From assembly GCA_013400115.1 (NCBI GenBank), contig VXBP01008536.1, positions 336,496 through 400,495 of the forward strand: a DNA stretch of 64,000 bases, written 5' to 3'. Below are positions 33,592-59,802 of this stretch, piece after piece. A program made the translations under genes and the position numbers. This DNA comes from Rhinopomastus cyanomelas (taxonomy: Eukaryota; Chordata; Aves; Bucerotiformes; Rhinopomastidae). Under the pieces are notes generated by a model. The model had not been told where the DNA came from and ran no database searches. It saw nothing but the letters and a program-made list of their open reading frames with translations. Numbering within the stretch: the first letter of the stretch is position 1; every line of letters starts with the position of its first letter.

Positions 33592-33665
33592 TCAGGTTGG
33601 AAAAGACTTTCGGGATCATCAAACCCAACCTCCACCCCAGACGTCCTGGGCCACCGTCGAGCGCG
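33592..33665 (-). repeat. CR1 LINE terminal scrap inside the RAB11B CpG island
   Basis: CAGGTTGGAAAAGACTTTCG, GGATCATCAAACCCAACCTC and a CGTCCTGGGCCACCGTCGAG block match the antisense end of the CR1 subfamily seen at 40,592 and 52,781. The terminal octamer is gone. It lies about 400 bp upstream of the RAB11B start codon. Confidence 0.8.
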
Positions 33666-34071
33666 ACAGTAGGGCCGAAGACCATCCTTCCGACCCCACA
33701 GCCGCGCGACCCGCCTGAGCCCCGCCCACAACCCAACCCCACCCCTCCACAGANACCCCGCCCCCAGCATCCCTCGTCCTCCGCCCCCCCACGGGCCACA
33801 CCCCAACCCAGCCCTACCTCGTCTCGCTGGGTCCCGGTTCAAGGGCTCCAGCACCGCCCCCTCCCCACTTTCCCTTCTTCGATTGGGCAGAAGCTTCCGC
33901 CAGTCACAGGCCTGCCTTTCGTCTATTGGTGGTGCTGGTTCACTGCCCGCCTCCTGCAGCCTTTGGCGGCCGCTGATAGGGAGCGGCGGAAGTCCTCTCC
34001 GCCTTTTCCTCCCCACCCCCGGCTGGGCCGCGGTCGGTGCCGGGCAGCAGAGGGACGGTGCCGCCATCGCT

Positions 34072-48083
<14,012 letters not shown>

Positions 48084-49730
48084 CCTCCTGTAGATGACTC
48101 CTCTGCCCTTCACTTCATCTGTGCTTCATTTAGAAACATGTGTGCACTTCTTATCTCCTGTGATTCAGTGACTCCCTCTCCCCTCCTTTACCCTATTCCC
48201 AAGACCTCCCTCACTTTCATCCTAGAGCTTTAACTGTAGGGCTAACATTCCCCTGCCTCTGAAATCCCTTTCGGTGTGTTGACTTTTGGGCTTGAAATGT
48301 AGGCACTGATCTGATAGACATGTTTGTGTTGGAACATCTGCTGCTGGATATTATCCCATGAAGCTCCTCAGATGGTTTTTGTTTTGGTTTTTTTTTTGGG
48401 AGAGAAACCATGGGGACTTGACTATAACTGTTAAAGAAATAACTATATTTAGGTGACAAGGTTTATTCCTCCCTTAGTCAAGTATTTTTTGTGTGTCTTG
48501 TATTTCTGTACACCTGGGGGAGAATTAAATGGAAATAGCTGTCCTACCAAATGCTGTTTTCTGTCCTGATAAAGTCTCACAGTGAGGTTTTCAGTGGCTG
48601 CACACACGCAAGGAGGCTGTTGAGAGTTAACATTACTTATCATCTAACTGCCCCTACTACAGGTAGCCTGGCTGCGTAGTTTACCATTTCCTGCTCGGGA
48701 AATCTTTCTCTCTTCTTGTTTTGTTTGGGAACAATGAAGTACATCTGCGCTGCTTGCTATGCCACCGTCAGTGCCTGCGCTGCTTGTGCAGGCTTTACGG
48801 AGCGTCTTCATATTTATTCACAGCTTCTCTTCATCAGTTAACATTACTGTACAGTAAGTGCCAGCATCTTCATTTTGCAGTCTGGACAAGTGGCTTCTTT
48901 TGTACTGTAGCTCAGTGTCAGGATGCAGAATCTTCTGTAGTTCCAGGGTTGTTTTGCATGCTGCTTTTTTCTCTAGATCTCTCCTACCCCTGTTTGAGTG
49001 AGTGAAGCAATATTTTCATGTCATGTGTATATACCTGCGCTCGTAAGGGTTTCAGTTGTTGTAGAGAAACACAGTACTTTACACGTTTTGTAAAAGCTCG
49101 GCAGAACCGTGTTGATTTGCTCTTGGTGAGCATTCACCGTTGACCTTGTGCGTAATCTTCTTGACCTCTACCAAAACGCATAATACTAAGATTTCACACA
49201 ATAACTACTAACCTGTTGGTTTTGTCTTTTACCTGACTGCAGACTGTAATTCTCTAATGACTGGACTTCACCCCACGTAGCAGATTTTCATCAGCAGGGC
49301 TAACTACCGTAATACTTGGTTTTGCTGAATGGGAGCCATGACCCGTGTAGCCAGTCTTTCGCTCGCTTGTGAAAATCTTCCGGGATGGCTTTTCAGCATT
49401 CACTGGCTCTCACACAGTTGCATCCTCTCCAGTATGTACATGGTGTTGCAATGATGAGGCAAATGCTGGGTGAGACCATCTGAAGGAAGAGCTGGAGACT
49501 GTCTGCTGTTCTCTGATGCTATTGAAGCACTTAGCAGTGAGTTTTTGCTATGTATTCTGAAACTGTACCTCGCTTGATGAATCCCACCTGCCTGTTAGAA
49601 GGTTGGTTTTTGTTTTTTCCTTCCCGATACAAAGCAAATATGAAAGAGTTGTGCTTCAAGGGGGAAGGTGACCTTCCAGTCTCAAGTCTTCTGTCTGGTT
49701 ATGTAATAAAATTAAGGGTGGTTAACTCCA
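48084..49730 (+). other. RAB11B: RAB11B 3' UTR (inferred)
   Basis: Sequence after the stop codon up to a canonical AATAAA at 49,705-49,710, in GTAATAAAATTAAGGG. An earlier ATTAAA at 48,524-48,529 could give a shorter transcript of about 450 nt of UTR. The region is AT-richer and repeat-free, with a T-rich tract at 48,377-48,400. The extent is inferred from signals only. Confidence 0.55.
49705..49710 (+). promoter_or_regulatory. RAB11B: Likely RAB11B poly(A) signal
   Basis: Canonical AATAAA followed by GTGG-containing sequence within 20-30 bp. It is the first canonical hexamer seen after the RAB11B stop codon at 48,083. The ATTAAA at 48,524 is an alternative. Confidence 0.5.
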
Positions 49731-52700
49731 ATGCTTTTCCTTTGTAAGATTTCCAGCCCAATGCCTTCAATTCTGTCCTGTCTGCACCAGGAGAGGGCTG
49801 TAGGTCGTTGCGCAGGGTGCACCTGGTGCCTGGCGCTTCCCTTTTTAATCTTTGTTTAGAGGATACATAGAGGGTGAAGGGGTGGATGACCACAGCCTAA
49901 TCCCACTGAAAGGGGGTGTAAATTCCCCTCAGGCGTCACAGTGCTCTGTCCTAGGGGTGTCCTGGTTTGGTAAGCACTTCTGGCACTTGATACTTAACTT
50001 CGGCAGCTGTGGGAACTGGAGATGTCTCCATGGTGGTGGTCCTAGACTTGAAAGTGATGTGCAGTCAGTGTTTAGAAGGCTGGTGGACGGACACAGCATC
50101 AGAAGGGAAGGGAAAACTGAGATACTGGAATTATTCCATTCAACAACAGGTGGGCACTAGTGGAGCTGGGCTCCTTGATTTTTCGAACAAAACTTTTGTG
50201 AGTTGAGTAGTATGAGGAAGAACCATGCTGTTACAAAGACTTACTAGTTGAGGGTGATGTAGTAACATGTTTACACTGCAAATTCTGAAGTTTCTAGAAT
50301 CAGTCTGACTTGGTGTAAGAAGCTGAGATACAGTTTAGTCACTTTCCTGTTTCTTACAAGAGGTTTTCTTTAGCCTTTGGAAGGCTCTAAACAGCCTTGG
50401 AGTCCCCAAAACAAGTTCACATCTATGGATTAAGTGCTGTTACATTAATCTATTGAAAAGACCTTGTACAGCATCCTTTTATGGGACCACAGCCCCTTCA
50501 GAGTGAGTGGATCTTGGATGGCTCGTGCTGGGAGGGGTGGCTTGGTTTTAGGTCTGTTGTGTGACATGGAAAAGCCTTTAGCTGCAGGACCATGTGATAG
50601 ACCTGAGGTGTGGAAAGCAGGTGCGTGTGTGCACAGCTTGTGCAAGCTCCACACAGAGCTGTGGTTTTGTCTGCTGTGGGCACTTGGTTTGTTAAACTAG
50701 TTGTGGGCTCTTTTTCCTTGATAACTGTGCTGTTCTCCAGGCACTGGGAGACAGAGCCCTTCAGCGGGTTTGAGATGCCTCTGCGTAGACTAAACACAGA
50801 GCTGTCAGGTCCAATAGAAAAAGGATAGTGGCCCAGTTCTGCCTGGTGAAACAGTCTTCCTGTGCGTAGAGAGGGGAACATGCATTTGATGCCAAGTGCC
50901 CTGGTGTCCGTGCTGAAAGCTTTGGGCTCTCCCCTCCTTGGAAACAATAGCTACAACTTAGCCTGCTGGCGGTGCTGGCAACAAGGATTGCAGAGAGGGG
51001 AGCCTTGGAGGAATCCTGAGGAAGCTTGACCTGTTGGAGAATTGTCTGATGTTCAGGGGAGCTCTCCTAAAGGACATAGTCTGCTTTCCTGGTGTGAGTG
51101 TGACAGTTCAATGGAACCTTACCTGGCCTGCTTCATATTGTGGCTTTGCTGGTGCTGTGTCAGTATTACTGTCAGGAAAATAGAAAAGGTTCCAGCTCTC
51201 TTCCAGATGCCATAGGGTTCTGAGGGCAGAATTTGGCTTCTGTGAAACTCCTGATGACAGGACTGCCTGTGAAAGAAGGGATGTGAGCTGTGCTTGTTTT
51301 GCTTGGATCCTGAGGAGGACCTTCCCTTAACTATTGAAAGATAATACTAGCAAGCACTGGGTGCTCACCAGTGTCAGTAGTACACAACTCGCTTGGAGGG
51401 TCCTGGTTATGGGTCCTCCAAAACAGTTGGAGAGGAGGCTTTTCTGCTAACTGCCTTCTTTGTTCTGGGGAGAGCAAAGGCTGAAATTCACACCAAAAAA
51501 TGTGGTGTGAGCGCACAGGCAGGTAATCGGTAAAAATAAATGTTAGATTGCCTCCATCTAAGTCCTTTTCTTCCTCTCAAGCCAGATGTTACAGACTGGA
51601 TGAGTTGAAGTCTGGGATCGCCACTGACAGTTTGTAGCCTGCACAGGACAATGAAGTTTTTAAGCTCCAGACTTGTATAAATGTGAAATTCCAGTTGACA
51701 AGTGACTACTTGCTGCTTGGTTAAAAAGATTTCTGTGTGTGCTGCAGAGCCCATCAAAATTTGGTGAAAGGAAAAGGCACTATGATCCTTTCTAACTCCT
51801 GTGGCTGGTTCTTGGCACTTCTAGCAGGTTTGGAGGAGTAGCAAGACTCTGGCATCCTAGAGATCCCCCAATGTGAGTGCTGCTCTGTTACATCACTTGT
51901 AGTCACCCCACATTTTGGGGAAAGGGTGGTAATGGTGTTTTTGTGTGGACAGGACAGCTCTCAGCTGGATGAGCAGGATGGTAAGGGTTGGTCTTTGCCT
52001 TTTATTGGAGTAGGTCACTCGCCAAAATACATAGGAGGTATTTTTGTTTTCTGATTCCTGCATGCGGTGCTGCTCCAGTGCTCTGGATGTCGTCAGTTTG
52101 TGGGTTGTTAATGGTTGAGTCTTACCTGGCCTTGGTGATTGCTTCCTTTCAGGCATGAAGGAAGAACTTGCTTAGGTGCTCTGGGCTCCGTAGAAGGAAA
52201 AACATCTCAGTGAGGGTGACTCAGGCACTTAGGGAGGCCTTTTTCCTGCATAAAACTCCAGGGAAAAACAGTGCTACAAGTACAGGTCCAAGTTTCAAAT
52301 AAGAAAAATCAGGCAATTAGAGGTGAAGACTGTCCTTCAAGTAAAATACAGTCAGTTGGACTGAGGTTGGATCCTCTTGACTTGCAGACCGCTTAGTAGG
52401 CTCTCAGTAGATAGTGTTTTGAATGGAGATTATCAGACTGTTTACAGGAGTACACTGTTCCAATAAATGACAGAAGTTCTTAGTTTAACCTGGTCAGGTA
52501 GTGCACAGCAATGTTGTCTTACCAGGCTTTGTAGGCTCTAAGTAGCACTGGACCTTTATGCAACCCAGAAGGAGAGGTTCCTTCCATTTACTTTGGTTCC
52601 TAGTTCCTGTGTTAAGTGCAATTCACTTTGTAAATACACGCATCACTTGATTTTTTTTTTTTTTTTGTGCATGGTTATGATGTATTGTGGATATAAAGAT

Positions 52701-52780
52701 TGCCAAACCGTACCGTGTGTGCACAGTTCTGTTCCACATGCAACCAGAGAATAAAGCGGGAACATCAGCCTGGACCGTAA
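49731..52780. other. Intergenic DNA between RAB11B and MARCHF2
   Basis: About 3 kb without a recognised gene. TGTCCTGGTTTGG at 49,958-49,970 resembles the start of a bird LTR, but no matching end was found. A 16-T run is at 52,651-52,666. Confidence 0.5.
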
Positions 52781-53028
52781 AATAACAGAATTCTTTAGGT
52801 TGGAAAAGACCTTCAATATCAACAAGTCCAATGATTAACCCAACTGTCCCAAGGCCGCTGCTAAACCCAGTCCCTGAGCTCCACAACTGTGAAACATGGC
52901 CGGGGTGGTGATTCAACCCCCTCTCTGGGCAACCTGTTCCAAGGCCTGAGGGCCCTTTCTAGATCTACAGAGCCCTAATGTTCAACCTAAACTACTCCTG
53001 GTGCAACTTGAGGGCGTTTCCTCTTGTC
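52781..53028 (-). repeat. CR1 LINE 3' end fragment
   Basis: Antisense CR1: AATAACAGAATTCTTTAGGT, TGGAAAAGACCTTCAATATC, TTAACCCAACTGTCCCAAGG, CCCAGTCCCTGAGCTCCACA and TTGAGGGCGTTTCCTCTTGTC. It is directly followed by a second CR1 copy in the same orientation. Confidence 0.94.
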
Positions 53029-53227
53029 ACAGAATCACAGAATTGTTGGCAGTTGGAAGGGACCTGAGAGTCCAACCCCTCTGCCAGAGCAGATCCCACA
53101 GGAGCAGTCCGGGAGGGTTTGGGATGTCTCCAGAGCAGGAGGCTCCACAACCTCTTTGGGCATGCCGGGCCAGCGCTCTGGGACCTCACGTAGAAAGTTT
53201 CTGCCGGTGTTTAGGTGGAACCGCCTG
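53029..53227 (-). repeat. CR1 LINE 3' end fragment abutting the MARCHF2 CpG island
   Basis: A second antisense copy begins right after the first: CACAGAATCACAGAATTGTT, GGCAGTTGGAAGGGACCTG, CCTCTGCCAGAGCAGATCCC, GTCCGGGAGGGTTTGGGATG and CACAACCTCTTTGGGCATGC. It stops within about 20 bp of the CpG island. Confidence 0.92.
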
Positions 53228-53239
53228 TCAGTTCATTTC

Positions 53240-53900
53240 CAGCCGGCTGCCATTCACTTCCCCCTCTCCTTTCCCCGACAGGTTTCCCCGCCCCGTCGCG
53301 CTGCCAGCGGCCGCGGTTACCCAATGGCAGGGCCCGCAGCGGCGGAGGAGGCGGGGCCGATGCGCGGGGTGGGGCGCGCCTGCCCTCGGCCTGCTCCCTA
53401 TTGGCCAGCGGCTGTTGCCGGCGCAGCGGCGCTGCAGCGCGGGCCGGCGTCTGCGCTGAGCAGCACAGGGATCGTCCGGGGGCGGGCGCTGCGCGCTGGG
53501 GCGGGGCCTGGCGGCCGCAGCAGCCGGTGATGGGGCGGGGCGCGGGGCGCTGAGGGGCCGCGGCGGCGGGACCGCAGGTACCGGGGAAGGGCAGAATGGA
53601 ACAGCGACCGGACTCCCGTCCCGAGCGGCTCGCTGGGGCAGGGTCTGCGGTGGCGGGAGCGGCCTGGCAGCCCCTCTGGGCCGCCAGCCTGCTTGTAGGG
53701 CTAGGGAGGGGTCGGCCGCCCGTGTCCGGCAACGCCGCGCTGCCCCTGCTGGGGGCCGAGGCCTGTCCGCAGGATCCAGGGGCGCTGACTGGGCCGCCTT
53801 CAGCAACCACCGCCTTGCCAGGAGCAGCGCGGCGCTGCCGAGGACTGAGCCCGGCCCTGTGCGGCCCCGCAGGGCGGTCCTCGGCCCAGCTCCAAGATCT
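53240..53900 (+). promoter_or_regulatory. MARCHF2: CpG island, likely MARCHF2 promoter and non-coding first exon
   Basis: Dense CpG sequence with an upright CCAAT (TACCCAATGG near 53,318), an inverted one (CTATTGGCCAG near 53,398) and GC boxes (GGGGCGGGGCCTGG near 53,500). CCGCAG|GTACCG gives a possible splice donor at 53,578, so a non-coding exon could end at 53,577 and splice to the acceptor at 59,751. It is the only CpG island before the coding start. Gene assignment and the donor are inferred; a separate gene is possible. Confidence 0.5.
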
Positions 53901-54327
53901 AGGGGGTCGCGCATAAGACTGACCCCGGGAGAAAGCGCTGAGGGCCAGGGGTGCGGGCGGGGAAGGTTCCTGTTGTCCATCAGTTGTTTCTGATGGGTGG
54001 GAGACAGCTCCTGGGGGGAAGGTTGCTTTGCCTGGGGTCTCCTCGGGTGGTCTTTCCCCTCTGCCTGAGGGTTCCGGCTCTTGGTGTGACCTACGGCGAG
54101 CTGGGTGGCCGGACAACGAGTGTTGGGGCTGCGGAGGTCGTTACAGAGAATCGGTTCGTTGTTCGTCGCAACAGCAGGAGTGAAGGACTGGCTGCAGTTG
54201 GGTTCTGGAGCACCGACTGCATCCTGGCCTGACAGAGGTGGAGAGTTTGGCATTGTGGCCGAGGAGGCCAGTGGGCTCCTGGGGTGCAGTAAGAGGAGTA
54301 TGGCTAGTAGGTCTCTTGCTCTGGAGA

Positions 54328-54450
54328 CATCCTGAACCCTCCTGCACTGTTCTTGTGGGATCTGTTCTGGGGGATCCTGCTGTGAGAGGGCAGTTGGATT
54401 GGATGATCTCCAGAGGTCCCTTCTAACTCTGTCATTCTGGGATTCTATGA
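54328..54450 (+). repeat. CR1 LINE terminal fragment
   Basis: Sense CR1 end: TCTGTTCTGGGGGATCCTGC, TTGGATTGGATGATCTCCAG, AGGTCCCTTCTAACTCTGTC and GGGATTCTATGA at the end. About 120 bp remain. Confidence 0.92.
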
Positions 54451-55230
54451 AAAGTGGGGAAGTCACTCCTGGGTCCCTCAGGGATTTGTCCACCGTTCCT
54501 CTTGGTGGGGTATGTCTCTTCATAGCTGTGGTGGCTGCAGGTTGTCAGAGCTGTCAGCTCTGGTAGTAGAATGCAGAATGGGAAAGTCCTGGCGGTATGG
54601 TCCGGTCAGGTGTTCTGAAGTGAACAGTCCGAGGGGAACTGCACTGACCCAACTCTTCTGCCTGTGAGCTCAGCCAGCAGGTTCTTTGCCCCAGACCTCT
54701 GTAGGAAGTGCAATGTTTCAGTTAAGAATCCCAGATTTATCCCCATTTTCTATCAGAAGAGGCATCTGTAAGTTTTCTTGCACTCTTGATTGTGTGTGGT
54801 TAACCTCAGGGGCAGGAACTCTAAAACTGCTCTTGCCAGTTGAATCAGTTGCCATGAAGCCGGTGATGGACCGAAGGGAGCACCTCTGGTGAATGGAAGC
54901 ACGAACAGATCAAACCTGGTTTATAAAGCGCTTCTCTTCTCTGTCTTTGATTTAGTACCTGTTTCTTTGTCCAAAGCTTTGAGAGCTTTAGTCCTGAAAG
55001 CTGTTTGTGTTTAGGTTTGAGAGTTGAGGGAGGGGAAGAAGTAACCTGCAGTTCTGGGCTGCTTGCAATTTCTGTTTCGTCTCAGTTTTTCTTGTACTTC
55101 CCTGCAGACAGATCAGTTGGGGCTGAGAATATTGAGAAATGCAACCTAAGCAAATAATCACAGAGATAACTGGGAGAGAGGGAGACTAACTGGGATTTTG
55201 CAGCGTTGATCCCAGCTGTGGACTTTCACA

Positions 55231-55605
55231 TCGTAGAATCACAGACTGGTTTAGGTTGGAAGGGAACTTGGAGCTCACCCAGTGCCAACCCCCCACCATG
55301 GGCAGCAGCTCATCTCACCAGACCAGGGTGGCCAAAGCCCCATCCAACCTGCCCTTGGACACTGCCAGGGATGGAGCAGCCACAGCCTCCCCAGACAGCC
55401 TGTTCCAGGGCCTCAGCCCCATCACAGGGAGGGACTTCTGCCTCAGATCTTGCCTCAGTCTCCCCTCTTTTAGCTTGAACCCAGCCCCCTTGTTCTAGCA
55501 CTAGAGTCCTTCAAGAAAAGTCCCTCTCCAGCTTTCCTGGAGCCCCTTTTGGGGCTGGAAGCTGCTCTAAGGTCCCTTCTCTTCTCCAGGCTGGACAACC
55601 CCAAT
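55231..55605 (-). repeat. CR1 LINE 3' end fragment
   Basis: Antisense CR1: TCGTAGAATCACAGACTGGT, TTAGGTTGGAAGGGAACTTG, ACCATGGGCAGCAGCTCATC, CCAGGGATGGAGCAGCCAC, TGTTCCAGGGCCTCAGCCCC and TTCTGCCTCAGATCTTGCC. It has the same subfamily signature as 41,985 and 60,898. Confidence 0.95.
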
Positions 55606-56321
55606 TCGGGATTGAGGAGGAGATTTGTAGTTACGAGGAGGGATCAACTCATCCTCCTCCATGGCTGACTGTGGGGGAAGAGGATCCTCTCAGCTCCTGC
55701 TGCTTTGGAGCTCTGTAGATGGAAGCGCGGGGCCAGGGCAGACAGTTCCAGCTCTAGTTTGTCTCCAAGCAGAGTGTTTTTATTTGTTTAACAGCATAAA
55801 TGGTACTTTGGCAACTGAGGAGGAAAACATTGTGGGAGAATGTGGGTTCTTCCCAGCAAGGGATTCCTGACTCTGAAATAATATTTTGAGTAATTCCCTG
55901 AGGGACTGACCGCTGTGTGGGCACTTCTGCTGTGAGCTGGTGCAGATGCTACTGCTACATGGAAATGGTTTCTTCTTTTCTTTCTCTGATGTATTACCCA
56001 GAGCTGGATAATCCGTTCGTTCCAAGCCAACTGAAACAGCCTTGCACAGGTCTGGGCAGCCCTTAAAGTTTGGCACTGCTGCCAGTGCTCTTTGGAGGGA
56101 GCTCTCTCAAGGAGCAGGGATGGGAAGAACAAGTCTTCCAGGGTCTCTGCTGCTGCTGTTGTTTTGGTTGAAATGGTTGTTAGTTTGGTTGAAAGAGATA
56201 ATAGAGGTCTTGTGGCTCTGGTGCCCTCAGGAGGGAGAACTGATGAGTGGGAGCAGGGCTGGCATGTGGTTTTGGGACTATTGTTTCTTTGCAAGCAACA
56301 GAACTGGAAGAAATGGCCACA

Positions 56322-56482
56322 CCTTGTGCCAGGGGAGGGTTAGGCTGGATGTTGGGAAGAATTTCTTCATCCAGAGGGTCGTCAGACATTGGAACAGGCT
56401 GCCCAGGGCAGTGCTGGAGTTGCCACCCCTGGAGGGATTTAAAGGACATGGAGATGTGTTATTTAGGGACATGGGCTGGCTC
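56322..56482 (+). repeat. CR1 LINE fragment
   Basis: Sense CR1: GGGAGGGTTAGGCTGGATGT, TGGGAAGAATTTCTTCATCC, TGGAACAGGCTGCCCAGGGC and TTAAAGGACATGGAGATGTG. It stops before the usual terminal repeat, so its 3' end is lost or very diverged. Confidence 0.9.
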
Positions 56483-59400
56483 CCGTGTCTGCCTGAAATG
56501 ACTGTCACACCCAGATTTGCAGAGCAGAGCTGGGGAGCCCCTGTATGTCCCTCTCTTCTGCTGCTTCCTGCTGGATGCGGAGCAGTGGTTCAGCCTGATC
56601 TCAGCAGTCCTGAGTTGTCCAGGTGTTTTGGAGGGTTTGGAAAGCCCTGTTGCCCTTTGGATTATACAGACTGGGCGAGACGTCACCTTGCAGGGCCCGA
56701 GGACTGACAAGGGAGATGTTTTATTGGTGTACCTGGTGTAAGCCGTGGAGCAGGCAGGATTCTGCAGCAGCACCCTGCTCTCGGCTTTGGAGCAGGGAAG
56801 AAGCACCAGCTGTTCCTCCAGGAACCGGCTCCTCTCGCTGCATGTGTTTGAGTTTTGGAGTCCTAGCGCTTAACCCGCTCTTCTGAGCCAGCTTTCCACA
56901 AGCAGCATTTGTTTTTCTTCACTTTGAGTAAATCTCTACAAACTCAGCCTTTCATATCCTGGATCTGCTCAGAAGCCGAGGGTACTAAACTCTGCTGAGA
57001 AGAGATGTCTTGATTTATTTGCTCCTGTCTGACTATGGCAGCAGAGGCTGTGTTGATAATGAACCTGATGTCTTGGAGACTCTTAATAAATGAGGAGAAA
57101 CCTGCCCCTGAGTAGTGGGCTCAAGTCACAGCTGCCCAGGCACAAAACCCTCATGTGTGCTTCAAACCAGCTGTTTGGGTCTCGCTTCTGACGCTGAGCT
57201 TGTGGTGTTCGCGCTGTGACAGTGGGTTGGGGCTCGGTTTGCTGCCGACAGTTGTGAGCGGAGGCTGTGTGTCAGTGGGCCGAGCTTTGGGGAGCTGCAC
57301 CAGGAAGGGCCCGGCTCGGCTGCGTCTCGTGGTTTGTGTTCAGCCGGGTGTGAGTTGGAACAGGAGAGCTCGCTTCCTGCCTCGGTAACTGCATCCCTGA
57401 AAAGCTTGTGCTTCTCCTTTGTGTCAGTAAAGCAGCGGCTTGAGGTTTCACCCTGAGATGGACCCTGGCAGGGAAACACGAACAGACTGACGACAGGAAC
57501 CTGCACGTTCCCTGATGGACTCGGTGTGGCGATTCCCTTCCGGCCCGGAATGGGGCTGCAAGGCTGCAAGGCCTTGGTGCCACCCGATTCTCTCGGATGT
57601 GGAGCACAAAGAGCCTCCGTGTAAATCTTCCCAGGACACAGGGAACGAGGGCGGTTGGATTCCAACACACAGAACGGACCCTTCTCCTCTGGACTTAAAC
57701 GACATTTTGACTGAACAAGTGGAACGGACCTTTTTGTTAAATCATAGATCATCTCATGGAGGCTGCTGAAGATGAGAGAGCTCAGCTCACAATCCAGCTG
57801 ACTGGAGTCATCTCAACAACACTTACCTTCTCACGTTGTCACTCCTGAACGTTGGAGAGCTTGCAGCCTTTTCTATGTTTCAGCAGCTCTAACCTGCTGC
57901 TCTTTGCTGGGGCTCCTCGGTGGAGAGAGGCTGAGGCAAGGCACCATTGAGTTGGTTCCTTTGCCAGCTGAGGGAATGCTTCCCGATTGCTTTGGGGGAG
58001 TCTGAGCTGCCCAGAAGCTCAGGGGAGAGCTCCAGGTCATTCCAAGAGCTGCTTCAAGGAGATGAGAAACTTCTGCTAGTAATTAGAAAATGTTCTGTAA
58101 CCTGGGGGGATATTGGAAGCTGGGGTCTGGTGACGAGGCATTTTCCCCCGTGAACATGTTCACCACAAAGGGAGATGAAGCCCTTGGTTGGGTGAGAGTT
58201 GCTCAGTTTCCAGAGCACGAAGGAGTCTTTGGGCTTAATCCCAGTCAGTGTTTCCAGGGCTCCAACGATTGTGTTCTCGGACTGGCTTTTTGTTTCCTTC
58301 CTCTGCAGTCTGGCAAAGCATCTGACCAGGAACAAGCCCTTATTTTCTTTCGCTATTTTAGTTTGATTTAGGCTCAGCTGAACCTGATGAGGCCGTGGGC
58401 TCATGGGAATGTTTGACTCCAGCTGCGTGCGGAGATCTGGGAACAAAAAGACATTTCCTTGGATGGGGTGGCGGAGGTTTGTTGGCTTGCCCCTACTGCC
58501 AGGAGACAGGGACTGAAGATTCCCCACCCAACCCCCCCTAAATTAATCAAACGTTATTTTTTGAGATGTCTTCTTTAAGTTTGGGGTTATTTTTGTCAGG
58601 GGGAGGCTGTGTTGGGTTTTTGGTGGGTTGGGTTTGTTTCTGTTTTCCCCAGACCTTTCCTTTGAACATCTTTGAAGGGCTTGTTTCTGGAAATCCAGCC
58701 CCTGGGATGAGACCCTGGAATGGTCCCGGCTCTGATCCCCGCGCTGGGATTGCTGGTGCGCCTTGCGCAAGGCGGGCAGCAGCAGCAGCACGTCCTTGCG
58801 TCACGGTCAGCTTGTGCCTGATGGTAGCCCTGGCTCGTTAGTTCTCCGTAGCTGCCTCTTAGGGACCAGGCAAAAGCAGACTGGAGAAAATGAGATTGTC
58901 CCAAACCCGCAAAAGCCGGTCTGTCTTTGGGACTCACCCTGACAATGAGGAAGGTTGCTGCCTTCCCTCAGTGGCCCAGAGCGATCCGGGCTCCACGTGG
59001 CTCATCTGAGACAGCTCCAGCTTTGGCACGTGGGGCTTTTTCTCTGCGTCTTCACCCTGATTCTTGCATTTGCTGCTTGTTCCTTGCGCTCTCTTGTTGC
59101 GGGGTCAGTCTCAGAGGTGCCCGGTACGCGATGGCCTGTTTGCTGTTTGCATGCGGCTGATAGAAAGATCACAGCTGGTCTGAACTGTAGGAAGGAGGTT
59201 CAGACCCGCTACCCTTTCCGTGGAGCTCCAGGAGGATTTTCCTTGCTTCTGTGGGGCTACGTCCCACAGGCTGGGATGTGGAAATGCAGTCCTGTGCCTT
59301 TCTTTCAGAAAACGGAAAATTGGAGTTGGAAAGGAGTTTTCTGAGTTTGGACTGGCTTTGGAGGGCCCAGAAAGTTCAAGAGTGAAGCTGTTGGAAGGAT

Positions 59401-59802
59401 CTCCCTGCCCTGAGCCGCACGAGGGAGTTTTAGTGCTGGGTTCCGGTGAAACTTGCACGGAGCAAGTGAACAGATGTTTCGGGACAGCTCTGGGCAGGAC
59501 AACAGGGGCCTGCGGGGCCTCCCCATCTCTGTGTGGGCACATGTAGTTTGAAAAGCCTCCCTCAGGAACTGGTGGGTACTCAGAATTCTCTCCAGGAAAG
59601 GCAGGTTTGCAGTTCTGGCACGAAGTGATGTCAGAGGACTCCTGGGGCCCTAATTTCATCATAAGGCAGCCTCATAAAGCCCCTGGATGAGGGGCCTGGG
59701 GTAACCAGGCGGTCCGAGTCCCTGTCTCTCACCACACTGCGATTCCCACAGGTCTCCGTGCCGCTGGTACCGGTCCCCAGGGCGGAGGGGCCCAGAGCTG
59801 CC

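Larger units (their letters stand above)
53901..59751 (+). other. MARCHF2: Inferred MARCHF2 intron 1
   Basis: Runs from the CpG island to the acceptor TGCGATTCCCACAG ending at 59,751. It contains CR1 fragments at 54,328, 55,231 and 56,322. About 3.2 kb between 56,483 and 59,700 hold no recognised exon, repeat or RNA gene. Confidence 0.5.

Noticed and set aside
49958..49970. TGTCCTGGTTTGG, possible LTR start
   Set aside because: No matching AACCAGGACA end or LTR body was found downstream; a 13-bp match alone is weak.
52185..52245. Possible degraded CR1 (CTCAGTGAGGGTGACTCAGG)
   Set aside because: Similarity is limited to about 25 bp and the adjoining blocks do not match, so it is not listed as a repeat.
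52651..52666. Run of 16 T
   Set aside because: A simple homopolymer; I found no retroposed sequence next to it that would make it a reverse-oriented poly(A) tail.
53228..54523. Minus-strand open frame of 431 codons across the MARCHF2 CpG island
   Set aside because: It is antisense to a CpG island and partly covers a CR1 end. Its product is low-complexity (Pro, Ala, Arg, Ser) with no domain, as expected from stop-poor GC-rich DNA.
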